This document shows positions 51,076 through 62,592 of a stretch of 64,000 bases of DNA, piece after piece. The stretch comes from Datisca glomerata (Eukaryota; Streptophyta; Magnoliopsida; Cucurbitales; Datiscaceae). The notes under the pieces were generated by a model. The model had not been told where the DNA came from, ran no database searches, and saw nothing but the letters and a program-made list of their open reading frames with translations. The DNA is taken from assembly GCA_003255025.1 (NCBI GenBank), contig QANY01005060.1:124001-188000 (forward strand), written 5' to 3'. The translations under genes and the position numbers were made by a program. Within the stretch, counting starts at the first letter, position 1. The number at the start of each line of letters is the position of its first letter.

Positions 51076-54066
51076 TTTGCCCCCCATTGTGCTTCGACGA
51101 AGTTCGTCGAAGTGCAATGAGTGCTTCCAACACATATCTGATTTTGATAGGTTTGATTCTCTTATTTTTTATAGAGTCTTCGGATCGTATGATCCGTTTA
51201 AACAAGGGTATCTATGATTTTAAGTTTTTGATTTTCCTTCTGAGAACAATGTCTATGGACATTCTCAAGGACTTAGGCTCATTTCATGGAGTCATGACCC
51301 CGTTTTGATTTCGACTCATCGATAAAGTTTCCCCATTTGCTTCATTTTTCATTTTCCTTCTCTCGTACGATAAGATCTGTGACATGAATATTATACAAAA
51401 ATAATATAATAATTGAAATGAGTAAGGAGCGAGTGTACCGTTTCATAATTTCATAGTAGGAGCTTGAGTTTGATGGCCCACTTCTATTGGTAGAAATTTT
51501 TCTTTTTCCCTTGCTACGGACTTACTGATAGAGTTTCTCTTGTTTTCATTTTTCCTTTGTATTTTTGCTTCGATTGATGAGACTCACTTTGTTTGCATAA
51601 TTTTTCTTCTATTGAAATCCATTTTGGTTGTTTTTCATTCTTTCTTCAAAGGCTCTAGCAAAATTTTAGAGATCCAAATCTGTTCTCGTACCAACTTCAA
51701 GCTGTCAATGAAATCCGTGCACATACACTTAAGAATTTTTGCCTCCCATTTCTCTTGAGAATAGTTGTTTCCATACTAGAATCTGTTGTGAAACAATTCT
51801 AGTTTAGAATCCGTTCTGGTGACTTTGATCTTTGTTAGAAAACAAATATCTTTTCAGTTGTGAAATCCGTTTTCGAGGATACGACTTTAACTTCCTTCAG
51901 AGAGAATGCGTTATAATCTTCCCATTTCCGAGGACTCAGGTTCAAATAAAGAACCATGACCCCATTCTCACTCTGAAAGAATGACTTATGATCTGTCCAT
52001 TCTCAAGGACTTAGGTTCGAATAAATAACCATGACCCCCATTTTCTTTCCGAGAGGACTTAGGTTCAAATAAAGAATCATGACCCTATTTTTGCTTTGAG
52101 AAGGATTTACGAACTGCCCTTTCTCAAGAACTTAGGTTTGAACAAATAATCATGACCCCCGTTTCCTTTTCAAGAGGACTTAGGTTCAAATAAAGAACTA
52201 TGACCTCGTTTTTGCTTTGAGAGGGACTTACGAATTGCTCGTTTTCTTTCAAGATGAGGACTTAGGTTCAAATAAAGAAACATGACCCCATTTTGATTTC
52301 CTTTTGAGAACGGTGTCTGTAGACACTCCCAAGGACTTAGGGTCCTTTCGTGGAACCATGACCCCGTTTTGATTTTCTTCTGAGAGCAAGACTTATGAAC
52401 TGCCCCTCCCAATAACTTATGCCTTTAGTTCCTTTTGAGAATAAGATTTATGAATTGCCCCTCCCAAGGACCTACTCTCTTAGATCCTTCTGAGAGTAGG
52501 ACTTATGAACTACCCCTCACAGAGACTTATGCCCTTAGTTTCTTCTAAGAACGAGGTTTGTAGACACTCCCAAGGATTTAGGCTCCTTCTATGGAACCAT
52601 GATCCCGTTTTGATTTTCTTCTAAGAGTAGGCCTTATGAACCGCCCCTCCCAAGGACTTATGCCCTTAGTTTCTTCTGAAAACAGCATCCGTAGACACTC
52701 CCAGGGACTTAGTCTCATTCCGTGGAACCATGACCCCATTTTAATTTCCTTCTAAGAGTAGAACTCATGAACTGTCCATCCCAAGGACTTACGCCCTTAG
52801 TTCCTTCTAAAAGTGGACTTATGAATTTCCCGTTCCAAAGACTTACGCCTTTAGTTCCTTCTAAGAGTAGGACTTATGAACTCCCCCTCCCAAGGTCTTA
52901 CGCCCTTAGTTCTATTGTCGAAGAAGAGAGAGAGTTGACAGCCTGCATGTTATCGCGTCACAAGTTTCGATTGAGAACTCCAAATTGAATTCCGTAAAAT
53001 TATTCAATAAGTAGACTTTTGTATCTTTCTGATGATATAAAATTCACCGTGTATTTGGTTTTCAATTAATACAGTTTAATTTCTGAACCTTACAGTTCTA
53101 CATAATCTATTTTTATGTATGAAAACCACAATAAAATTCTCCACCGTCAATATAATTTTGTCCGCCATCAAAGATAATTTCGTCCCCGCTGTCAAGACTT
53201 TTCCCGCTCTCAAGATTTTCTCGTTCTCGAGACTTTTTCCGTTCTCAATATTTTCCCGCTCTCAGGACTTTTCTCGCTCTCAGGACTTTTCCGTCTCGAG
53301 ACGTTCTCGTTCTCGAGACTTTTCCCGTTTGTCAAGTTAATTCTGTTTCTGTTCTCATACCTTTTCCCATTCTCAGAACTTTTCCCGTCTCAGGACTTTT
53401 CCTGTTCTCATGACTTTTCTGTTCTCGACGCTTTCCCGTTCTCGAGACTTTTACCATTTGTCAAGCTAATTCTGTTTCTGTTCTCAAGACTTTTCCCGTT
53501 CTGAGGACTTTTCCTGTTCTCAGGACTTTTTCGCTCTTGAGACTTTCCCATTCTCGATACTTTTCCCTTTATGTTCTTCAGACTTTCCCATTTTGGAAAA
53601 ATTTTCTTTTCCGTTCTCCAACTCTTATTTTCTGCCTTTCTGTACTCGACTCTTCTTTTTTTTTTTTCCAGTGTTTCTTTACTCAAGACGTTTCTTTTTC
53701 TTACATTTTGTTTCATTCCTTGCGTGTTTTTCTCCTTGGCTTTTTTTGTTTATTTTCCACATTTTAGAGAGAAAGTTTTTCCTGCTCTCAAGGGCTTAGA
53801 CATCTATGTCGCCAACCTTTTTTTCCCATTTTAGAGAGAATGTGGTAATGATGTAAAAGAAATAAGCCAATCAGTATGCAAGGAATGAGTTTACCGTTTT
53901 CTGTTCTGTTTCTAGTTTTGTACTTGTTTTCGTTCCCATCTCTACTTCTAACCCGTTGTCATTTCTGTTCCCGCTTTCGTTGTGAAGGGGGCGTTTTGAT
54001 TTGGATTTTGGCGTTTTGGGAGGAATTTCTCAAGTTTTTCTTTCACTCTTAATGCAAGCACCAAAA
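51076..54066 (-). other. Non-coding core of the LTR element with two further repeat families
   Basis: No gag or pol is visible on either strand. From 51900 to 52290 variants of GGACTTAGGTTCAAATAAAG and CATGACCCCATTTT recur. From 52400 to 52920 units around CCCTCCCAAGGACTTA and GCCCTTAGTTCCTTCT recur at roughly 58-120 bp. From 53190 to 53560 short units of about 20 bp, such as TTCCCGTTCTCAGGACTTTT, repeat many times. Confidence 0.7.
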
Positions 54067-55337
54067 TCTAAAAGATTTTTTTGTATGGAAAATCCTTTAC
54101 AAACGAATAATAAAAATCATAATTTAAAGAGAGAATGAGAGAATAAAGACGTCATCATTTACGTGAAAACCCCTTAAAGGGAAAAAAAATCACGAGAAGA
54201 TTGTTGATGTTCACTTGTGTAAAAAAGGATTTTTCATAGTTGTTGAGAGAAGAGAGAAAAGGCAGTGCCTTTAGTTAAGGTTTTCTTGGGTTGCCCCACC
54301 TCTCCCTCATTTTCTTTTTCATGTGCTTGTCTTATAGGCCTGATGATGATAATAATAATAATAAAAATATCAGATGAGTTCGGCCTAAGATAACATCCAT
54401 TCGTGGGGATCCCCTTTCTTCTTTATCTTGCATCTGTCACACTCAACCGCTACCATATGGCAGTTCCTCGTGGTTCCGAGCCAATTAGTCAGAACCACTT
54501 GGTGACTAACCAATCCTGTCTTGTCCAAGTGATGTAGCTTACCCAATCAAGTATGGCCACTTGACTGTCATTCTGAACCCTCCTTTCCATTCTGATTTAT
54601 GTCCTGTCCAGGAGGTAACGATTCCCTGTTCTTGAGATGTCGGTTCCCATTCTTGAAGCCATGATCCCCATTATTGTGATGTTGGTTCTCGTTTTGGAAG
54701 CGGTGATCTCCGTTCTTGTGATATGGGTTCCCGTTCTAGAGGCGATGATCTCCCGTTCTGGAGGCGATGATCTCTCGTTCTCGAGATGTCGGTTCCCGTT
54801 TTGGAGGCGATGCTCCCCATTCTTGTGATGTGGGTTCCTGTTCTGGAGGCGATGATCTCCCGTTCTCGACATGTCAGTTCCCGCTCTGGAGGCGATGATC
54901 TCGGTTCTCGAGATGTGGGTTCCCGTTCTAGAGGCGATGATCTCCCGTTCTCGAGATGTCAGTTCCCGTTCTGGAGGTGATGATCTCTCATTCTGGAGGC
55001 GATGTTCCCTATTCTTGTGATGTTGGTTCCCCTTCTGGAGGTGATGATTTCTGTTTCTGTGATGTGGGTTCCCGTTCTGGAGGCGATGATCTTTCATTCT
55101 CGAGATGTCGGTTTCCGTTTTGGAGGGGTGATCTCCTATTCTCGAGATGTCGTCTCGTTTTGGAGGCGATGATCTCCCGTTCTTGAGATGTTGATTCCTG
55201 TTCTAGAGATGATGATCTTACATTCTCGAGATGTTTCACAGCTTCATTCAGTCATTAATTTTCGACGTTTCTCATTCATGGGTGAATCTTTTTTGTTAGA
55301 CGTGGCAGTCAAATATTTTGTAAGAGTAGGTTTTTGG
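54067..55337 (-). repeat. Right long terminal repeat of the non-coding element
   Basis: The 43 bp minisatellite is longer here (about 54625-55230) than in the left repeat. A unit is made of two related halves that both start CGTTCT-GAG, one continuing GCGATGATCTCC and one continuing ATGTCGGTTCC. The right end lies about 50 bp from the start codon of the Rossmann-fold gene. Confidence 0.7.
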
Positions 55338-55387
55338 GAATTACGACCTTAAAACCGATAGTTTGGTCGGTGATTCGACTTTTCAGT

Positions 55388-58300
55388 ATGGAGTTATACC
55401 ATGTTCCGCGGACTTTCCCGGCAATTACCTTCAAGTTTAACAATCGTCATGATAGTCTTCCCCTGGATGGATATAGAATTTCGCCGCATTGCCGTCCCTT
55501 GACCGGGATGAAGAATTTGAAAGCCGAAACAGATGTATCGAGACCCGAATACGGTGGTCGGATGTTTATTCTTGGGACGGGCTTCGTCGGGCAGTTCTTC
55601 GCTCAAGAGCTGAAGAACCTTGGATGGTAAAAGCTTCGTATCTCTACCACAACAATTCCTTGCACGAATTTTCCTGTGTTGCTTTCGGTCACTGTATTTT
55701 CTTTGAGCTTTGTTGTTCAACGAAATCCAACAAAACTGTTAACAATGTGATTAAATCTTTCTTTTGAGGAGCCATTCACAATAATTCGGTTCTTCAAGAA
55801 ACCTGAAAACAAAATAATGGTGGATAGCCAAATTTGTATTTTGCTAATTTCAATTTACGTTGTAAACTTTGAAAAGTGAATGTGTATTTAAATGGGTGAA
55901 TCCTCCATTGGTGTGAAGTTTATCTAATTTGACCATATAGCGTCACAATTTTTAAATCGTAAATTCAGGTGGCTGTAGTCTGTTAATTCTTCTATTAAGG
56001 TCCCGTTTCGGAAATAATTTAGAGAAGCTTATATACTGAACTTTGATCGTTAGGTGTGTCTCTGCGACTTGTAAAAACACCACTAAGAAGCGGGAATTGG
56101 AGGAAAGGGGATTTGACATTTACCTTTTTGATGCAAATGAGCCAGAGTAAGTTTACACTATTATTGTTGCTTTTGGAACCTTTAGAAGGATATGTTTCTC
56201 TATACGGATAAACCATCTTGTAAATTCATGTCCCATGCAATTTCTTTTGGATGTCCATTTTTCTTAAATTATTGTTGTTTCCTGTCCAGATTGAGCACTC
56301 TAAATACTCTGAAACACCATACTCACCTTCTTGTTTCCATCCCACCTGTTATTGGCACCGGGGATCCAGTATGATGTTATTCTTAATTATACTTAGATGA
56401 TGTTCTGAATTTGGTCACTTACTTTGTGATAATCTCTGACAGCATCTTGTGCCATTGGTGTTTGTAGATGCTTCAGCATGAAGAACATTTGAGGAGTACC
56501 CTAATTGATGGAAATCTTCAATGGCTGTGCTATTTGTCATCGACTAGTATGTATTAATTGTCATTGCAAGTGAGTCTATGTTTGTCTGTCTCATAATTGC
56601 CCAGAAATGATATACTCTCTCAGCTGCTGAGATTTAGTTTTTCATTTTGAACATCTCTATCCAATAAGGCGCATGCTATTCAAGTACTGTGGTCTCCCAT
56701 TTACCAATGCCTCACACCTTTGAGGTGTAAACAGTAAACATACTACGTACTGATACCAGACATGATTCTAAGGGATTCATTGATTTATCTGTCTTTCTAA
56801 AATTTCTTAGATGGTCTCTTCTTATTTCTCTAGTCAGTACTTCTCTCAAATAAATGAATATTTAACCACCATTAAATTGTTTTCCGCTTCATACCAATAA
56901 ATAACCTTTTTTTTACCGATCAAAAAAATTAATAAATAACCTTTTTTTGTCATCTTATTTGTAGTCGTCATTTATATTTCTGATGATGTGTAATATTGCT
57001 TCTCTCTGACAGGTGTATATGGCAGTTGTGGTGGTTCTTTGGTAGATGAAGAGTAAGGTTTTGAGCTTTATAGTATTGTGTGAGAATTTAGACATTATAA
57101 CTATTTCACCAGATACTTTCATCTCTTTATTGCAGTGACCCTACAAGGCCGTTAAATGAGTTGGGTAAATTAAGGATAGCTGCCGAAGATGGTTGGTTAA
57201 ATTTGGGAAGTAATCTTGGGCTCTCAACGCATGTTTTCCGGCTCGGAGGTATCTATGGTCCTGGTAGAAGGTTGTGAAGATTATTCCATTAAAATTACCA
57301 TCTTTCACTCGAATGCGTACTTACATTTACTCTTCTTTCAAATTATGGCTCTATACAACTTGAAATCCGCAGCATTATTGTTTCAGCAACAGTTATGTAT
57401 TATCTCTTTGTATGAGATGATGGCATAGTTCTTGTTTCTCAGGCTATTTCTCTTAATATTTTCCATTACAGTGCCGTTGACACAATCATTAAGCAAAAAC
57501 CCTTATCAGAAGGTCAGAGGATGAGAGTACGAAGGCAGTTCACATCCAGAGTTCACGTTGCAGACATTTGTCAAGCTCTTAAAGCCAGTATAGACACAGC
57601 TTCCCCAAGAGCAAGGTTATTTTCAATCATTTGGATCACTGAGTTATGTTAGTACTTCTTTTTAGAATCCACTCGCCACTCAACCGGGACGAAAATGATT
57701 AATGATCATATGATAATTCAATACATTAAAATCCTAATTTTGAAGGCGTGCATCTTCCAAAGTTGTTGTTTGACAGCCTCCTTCATCCTGGTTCTCGAAA
57801 GAACTAGATTTTTATCGTGTGAATCGTTGTTATTGATTGTAAACAGTATTTCAGGACTGAGATATATATTTGGGAGAAGTACAAATTTCACCCTTAAAGT
57901 TCATACTTTGTCAGTTGAATCCAAGATTCATTTTTGTCATTATGTCCTAGTTTCAAATTGTTGTCAATTTAGTCCTCTGAATTACCTTCAAACTTTTATC
58001 GATCACGTGACCCTCATGTGTTGATGTTATCAACCTATGAGTCGTTTGGGATATTATCTAACATGTGCAGGTCACGTGACCTAACAAAATCTTATTTAAA
58101 GTTAAGGGAAAGGCTAATTTGACAGCAACTTAAAATTTTAAGGACTAAAATGATAAATGAAAGGGACCAAAATGATAGAAAATATTAACTTCAAGGGTGT
58201 AATTTGTATTGGACCCTATATATGTCATATCATAGAACATCTTTTGTGTCTGTTTTGCTTTAGCTTTGATTTTGTTGAAAGTTGCATCATCTTGTTTGTC

Positions 58301-58614
58301 TCTAGAAAGGAAGTTTTTATTTACTTCTGAGTATTTCTTTTTTTAGGAAAGTTTACAATATAGTTGATGATGATCCAGCTCCACGGGAAGAAGTGTTTGC
58401 GTATGCGATGAACTTAGTTGAGAGAAAGTGGCCTGGTAAGCTGAAGGTATTATCGGAGAAATCAGAACCAGTTAGTGAAGGAGGAAGGCCAAGAGGTGAT
58501 AAGAGAGTCTCAAACTTGAGAATGAAGAAGGAACTAGGAGTGAAGCTTCTTCATCCAAGTTATAAATCAGGCTTGGAAAGCATTATCAACCAAATGGGAA
58601 ACCCATTTGAATAG
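55388..58614 (+). CDS. Rossmann-fold NAD(P)-binding protein, epimerase-like
   Basis: Eight exons join in frame: 55388-55626, 56054-56146, 56290-56368, 56468-56546, 57013-57052, 57136-57270, 57472-57615 and 58347-58614, giving 358 residues. The nucleotide-binding motif GTGFVG is at 63-68, after an N-terminal extension of about 55 residues that could be an organelle transit peptide. FDANEP, STSVYGSCGG and FRLGGIYGPGR are typical of extended short-chain dehydrogenase relatives. Where the catalytic YxxxK is usually found the text reads NELGK, so the tyrosine is missing. It resembles a conserved plant protein annotated as NAD(P)-binding Rossmann-fold (YeeZ-like). The substrate is unknown. All junctions are GT-AG and the frame is intact. 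Confidence 0.92.
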
Positions 58615-59016
58615 GGTTCATAGACTGAATATGAGTCATTCTACTGTTCTACGGTTCTGGAGTGTAACATACAGGAGGAGAGAGAAAAAGTGGGGAAGAA
58701 ACTTAAATGTTCTCTCTCCTCCCCACTGTGTCTCTCTCTCTCTCTTCTAGTATGTTATCATTATTCCTTTGAATAGAGTTCAAAGTTCAGAAAAGCTTTT
58801 ATGATTGTTCACTGAAAATGCAGTGGTTCTGTGTTGTAGAACATGAATGCAGTGCTGCTGTGCTCATCCATTATCGTAGGGATGACTGTGGGGTGTTTCT
58901 CTGAACGGCAGAGTAGAAGGTTCTCCGAATGAGAAAAAATCCATTTCGTACTTAAATCAACGTACATTTACCGATTGTAAATAAATGGGCAGTCGATTTG
59001 AACTCAGAAAAATATT
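58615..59016. other. 3' flank of the Rossmann-fold gene
   Basis: This is the probable 3' untranslated region. It contains an imperfect hairpin: GGAGGAGAGAG at 58674-58684 can pair with CTCTCTCCTCC at 58712-58722. A CT run follows. Confidence 0.5.
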
Positions 59017-59737
59017 CCTATTTTGAGAGGTGAACACAGTTCGGTTCGATTAGTGGGTTAAAATTGAATTGAACTGAAACATTCGGTTCAGTTATATATC
59101 GAATCGTTTCGTGAATGTCAAAATAACCGAACTGAACCATGAGTTTTGGTTCGGTTCTTCGATTCGGTATTAATAATTAAAAATTAATTTTTAAATTCAA
59201 TTTGTTCGGTTCAGTATTATTAATTAAAAAATAATTTTAAATTGAGTCTCACTCTCATTTTGTTGAGCATGCTTGAGTTTTGCTTTACATGTTTTATATA
59301 AGCTTTGTTTGACCTGTACATTTAGTTTTAATTTAGTTTCATATATTTTTGTATAATAGTTTTGACTGCTCTGAAGCCTAAAAAACCGTTATTGTGGGTC
59401 TTTTCATCTTATTGGGATGTATTAAAATTGACATGTAGTCAATGTTATTGGTGCATTAGATATAAACATATTTATTTGTCTAGCATGTAGCATCTGCATA
59501 ATAAAGGAATGTGTGACATATTTTAACTGCGACTAGAAATCATCAGATGTTTACTTGAAAAATCAAAGTTTTGTGTTGGTTCGGTTAAAAAATTGAACAT
59601 TTTCTGAATCGAATTGAACTGAACTATGGGGGCCTAAAGAACCGAACTGTAGGGACTAAAAGAATCGACTGAATCAATCATTTTCAGTTTGGTTTGATTT
59701 TGAACATTCCAATCTATTTTGTGCATGTCAAAATAGG
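59017..59737. mobile_element. Possible small inverted-repeat element with CGGTTC motifs
   Basis: CCTATTTTGA at 59017-59026 is inverted as TCAAAATAGG at 59728-59737. Near both ends there are many copies of CGGTTCGGTT, CGGTTCAGTT or their complements (GAACTGAAC). The middle is AT-rich and has no gene. Non-autonomous DNA elements often look like this; no target duplication is evident. Confidence 0.4.
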
Positions 59738-60212
59738 AACCGCATGCCAAAAGTAGGAAATGGATCCTCTCGTATCCCCTCCCCTCATAAGAGGTATATG
59801 TTCATGTAATCTAGATCTTTCAATTCATTTTCAATGGTCCAAATTTAGTTAATGTAAATTTTCAAAAACAGTAGAATAAAAAATCTGGAACATTAAAAAT
59901 TAAGTGAATGGTACAACATAATTACCTTAATATTGTCTCCAAAACAAGAGAACCTAATCCCCAAAATTAGGACTATGCAAGTAAATGGATAAGGATAAAA
60001 TTGCTATATCGCAATTACTAGCTAATATGGTACTCAGCCATGGCAGAGGGCAGTTCATTTAGATTTGATTGTTCATTTTAAAAATACTTTTTAATTAGCT
60101 AATCTGGGTCATTCAAATTTTACTGAACGATCCAGATTTAACCTAATAATTGGCAGCGTCTCGAAGTAATAATTCTTAGATCAACTAAAAGCAATGGAGG
60201 TTTATAAAAAAC

Positions 60213-60299
60213 GTCAGGATGGCCGAGTGGTCTAAGGCGCCAGACTTAAGTTCTGGTCCTCCTCGTGAGAGGGCGTGGGTTCAAATCCCGCTTCTGACA
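60213..60299 (+). tRNA. tRNA-Leu(UAA)
   Basis: The 87-base gene folds as a class II tRNA. The acceptor stem GTCAGGA pairs with TTCTGAC (one G-U pair), the anticodon stem CCAGA pairs with TCTGG, and the loop CTTAAGT gives anticodon TAA. It has a long variable arm and the T arm GTGGG-TTCAAAT-CCCGC. The A box TGGCCGAGTGG and B box GGTTCAAATCC are present. A T5 run at 60310-60314 can end RNA polymerase III transcription. It reads leucine UUA codons. Confidence 0.95.
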
Positions 60300-60700
60300 A
60301 AAACTCACCTTTTTAAATATCATTTTTCCCTTCATTCTCTCTCATACCTGTCCATTGATTAAGGGTTTTCTTTTTAATTGCGAGAGAATCCGCCAGATCG
60401 TCTAATGAACGAATCTCCACAAAATCATCACCTAGGAATGTAGACGATCTCGACCCTAGATCTATTATCGCACAACAAAGAACTGAGTATCAAATAATTG
60501 TTTTAGCATATGTGTTTGAGCCAAAAATTTAAAGCTTCTATGATAAATTGATTTGAAATTGAAGGATAAGATCTTATTTTAAAAAAAAATTCAAATTTAA
60601 AATCAGGATAGAGAAAATGTTATCAGATCTTATCATCAAATAAAAAAGAGTCTACATGGATAAATACTATGTTGAATAAGTGGTTTTAAAATTAAATGGT
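60300..60700. other. Spacer after the tRNA gene
   Basis: AT-rich sequence with no recognisable feature other than the polymerase III terminator. Confidence 0.4.
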
Positions 60701-62063
60701 CCTCTAAATTCAGGGTAAACCAATCACTAAATGCAGCAAGAAGGTATTTAAAGTGGGTTCGTACATGTTGCAGGACCCACTAGAAGTGAAAGATGGGCAT
60801 TTAGTGGAGTATATTTTTGAGAAATGATTAGAGGATAGGTAGTAGTCACACTAATCTAACCAAATTTGACACACCATCACGGTCGAATTTTGATTAAGTT
60901 TGTCTTTTATATGTCTTTTGCAGTGAGATTCTCGTTAGACATTCTGGCCTCCATGCTAAACGGGGGGAGATTCAAAGACTCTCAGTCCAGAAAATTGGCT
61001 TGGCCCGGACCTTATAGATTTGTTTATCAGCATTTTGACCTTGGAGGCTCGTCGTGCGTCGATTAGCAACTGATTCTGGTTTCTTCCCATGTTTTTTGTT
61101 ATGAGTATCTACTACTCAGTATCATCCCTATTTTAGGTTTATATGTACGTTGTGTATTATGTTTTTGTTGTGACACTGTAGAGTCAATGTGTTTCAAAAC
61201 TAGTTTAGCTTCCTAATTTTGTAAGGAAACACAAGATCGTGGATAGATACGCGCCAACGCTTGAGCTAGAAACTATGGTAAAAAAATTTAATGTAGTTAA
61301 GATATTAAATGTTGACTTAGTATGATTGTGTAATCTAGATCTGTATTCTGGTACACGATGGTCAAGATCATTGGTTTATGGCCAAGATCTCCATCATGGA
61401 CGAGGAAGTCACTGTATGGGACACCTTGCTAGATGGCCGACTTAACACGGGACATACCGAAAATGTAAAAAAGATTGTATGTTCTTACCCCTCATCATGA
61501 CTTGTAATTTGTCTTATAGCATGTGTGATTTTGACATTGATTACCTTTTTTATATTTTTTGAATGAAATTATAGTTAGAAGGTATGGACTTGATATTTAG
61601 GCCTAAGCTCAAAGATTTGTTGTCCCCGCTAACAACCTTATCTTCATTCAAAATTGCAAGGCCGCCCCAAGTGGTCACCCAATGAAATGAGTAAGTTCAC
61701 TGATCGCAAATTTGTTTGGGCTTCCTTCACCCTTTAATGATGCACTTATTATTACGTCGTCGATTATCATTCCCAGGTAATTTTTCAAATATTGTTTACA
61801 TTTTGTTAAACTCGAGAGCTTTGTTTTTTGTTTGTTATAGTTTCGGGTTCTTTTAGTTCTATAATTGGGAATTTTCATATTTGTTTGGGTTTGCTCATTT
61901 GCGGTTGTCATTACTGGTTATTTGTTAGGGTTCTTTTAGTTATGTAATTAGGATTTTTCTAATTCTTTTGGACTTGCTCGTTTGTGGCTGTCAGTATTGA
62001 ATTTGTTGAGGTGTTTGGTGAATATTCAAGCCTTAGAGCATCCCGTTTTCTATTTTGTTTTAG
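60701..62063 (+). repeat. Direct repeat copy 1 (offset 1892 bp)
   Basis: This stretch of 1363 bp recurs nearly unchanged from 62593 to about 63954. I count only a handful of differences by eye. It holds several short frames (for example 60866-61066, LDILASMLNGGRF, and 61675-61911 on the minus strand) that I do not recognise. No known transposon domain is seen. Confidence 0.9.
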
Positions 62064-62592
62064 NGTCCAGCTCCATGAGGGTGGATATTTCACAATTAAT
62101 GGAGGTGCAGAGAAAGATGATGGCTGTCCAAGAGAATATGTGCACAACATTGGTGAGTCTTTCGGAATGGGACACTGATAAGTCTCGAGCCCAATACGAT
62201 GAGCACGCGTCACCCAGACTCAAGATAAAGAACAAGGAGGTTTTGATGAGGATATGAGTCCCTCCCGCGTAGAAGAGCTACACGTCTCTTCATCACCTTT
62301 ATATAAAGGTGATAATGATGAAAGGTGCATCCAACTAGATGCTTCAGCCAATGAATTAGCTGAGCCTGCTATTGGGCAGGAAACCATCTATGACTGGAAC
62401 AACTAAAGGACGTTGAAATGTATTATTCTGTTTATTCGTATTCCGTCTTTTCTATGTATAACATGTATAATCTAACTATTAATCTAACATCTTACTGGGG
62501 CAATTTTTTGGTAGGGAAAACAAGTCTTGTCTAAGTCTACCGAAAGTCAATTCCTGATGAAGTTGCGCAGCACTCGGGGAAGGATAAATGAT
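62064..62592 (+). other. Unique spacer between the direct repeats, starting with a single N
   Basis: A single unresolved base at 62064 is followed by a stretch with coding character. The frame MRVDISQLMEVQRKMMAVQE runs to 62257, and in a second frame KGDNDERCIQLDAS runs to a stop at about 62406. I cannot identify the protein; it may be a fragment of a transposon gene. Confidence 0.45.

Larger units (their letters stand above)
50023..55337 (-). mobile_element. Non-coding LTR element rich in minisatellites
   Basis: Two long direct repeats (50023-51075 and about 54067-55337) flank 3 kb without any retroviral domain. The left repeat starts TGTAAATG and ends TCTGTTCA. On the minus strand the right repeat is followed directly by TTTTGGTGCTTGCATTAAGA, which looks like a primer binding site. 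ATGGGGGGCAAA, a possible polypurine tract, precedes the left repeat. GAATT flanks the outer ends (50018-50022 and 55338-55342). I read it as a large retrotransposon derivative oriented on the minus strand. The outer end of the right LTR is diverged and its exact boundary is uncertain. Confidence 0.65.

Noticed and set aside
54597..55097. Open minus-strand frame of 166 codons with repeated RLQNGN and SRTGT motifs
   Set aside because: It is a by-product of the 43 bp minisatellite, whose unit happens to lack stops in this frame. The shorter array at 50626-50973 gives a similar frame. There are no start context, splice sites or protein domain.
50585..55230. Regularly spaced repeats that could suggest a CRISPR-like array
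   Set aside because: The units are contiguous diverged minisatellites without unique spacers, in a plant nuclear context.
55334..55387. Earlier start of the Rossmann-fold protein at 55334
   Set aside because: The codon there is TTG, and the stretch overlaps the element end and its candidate target duplication. The first ATG is at 55388.
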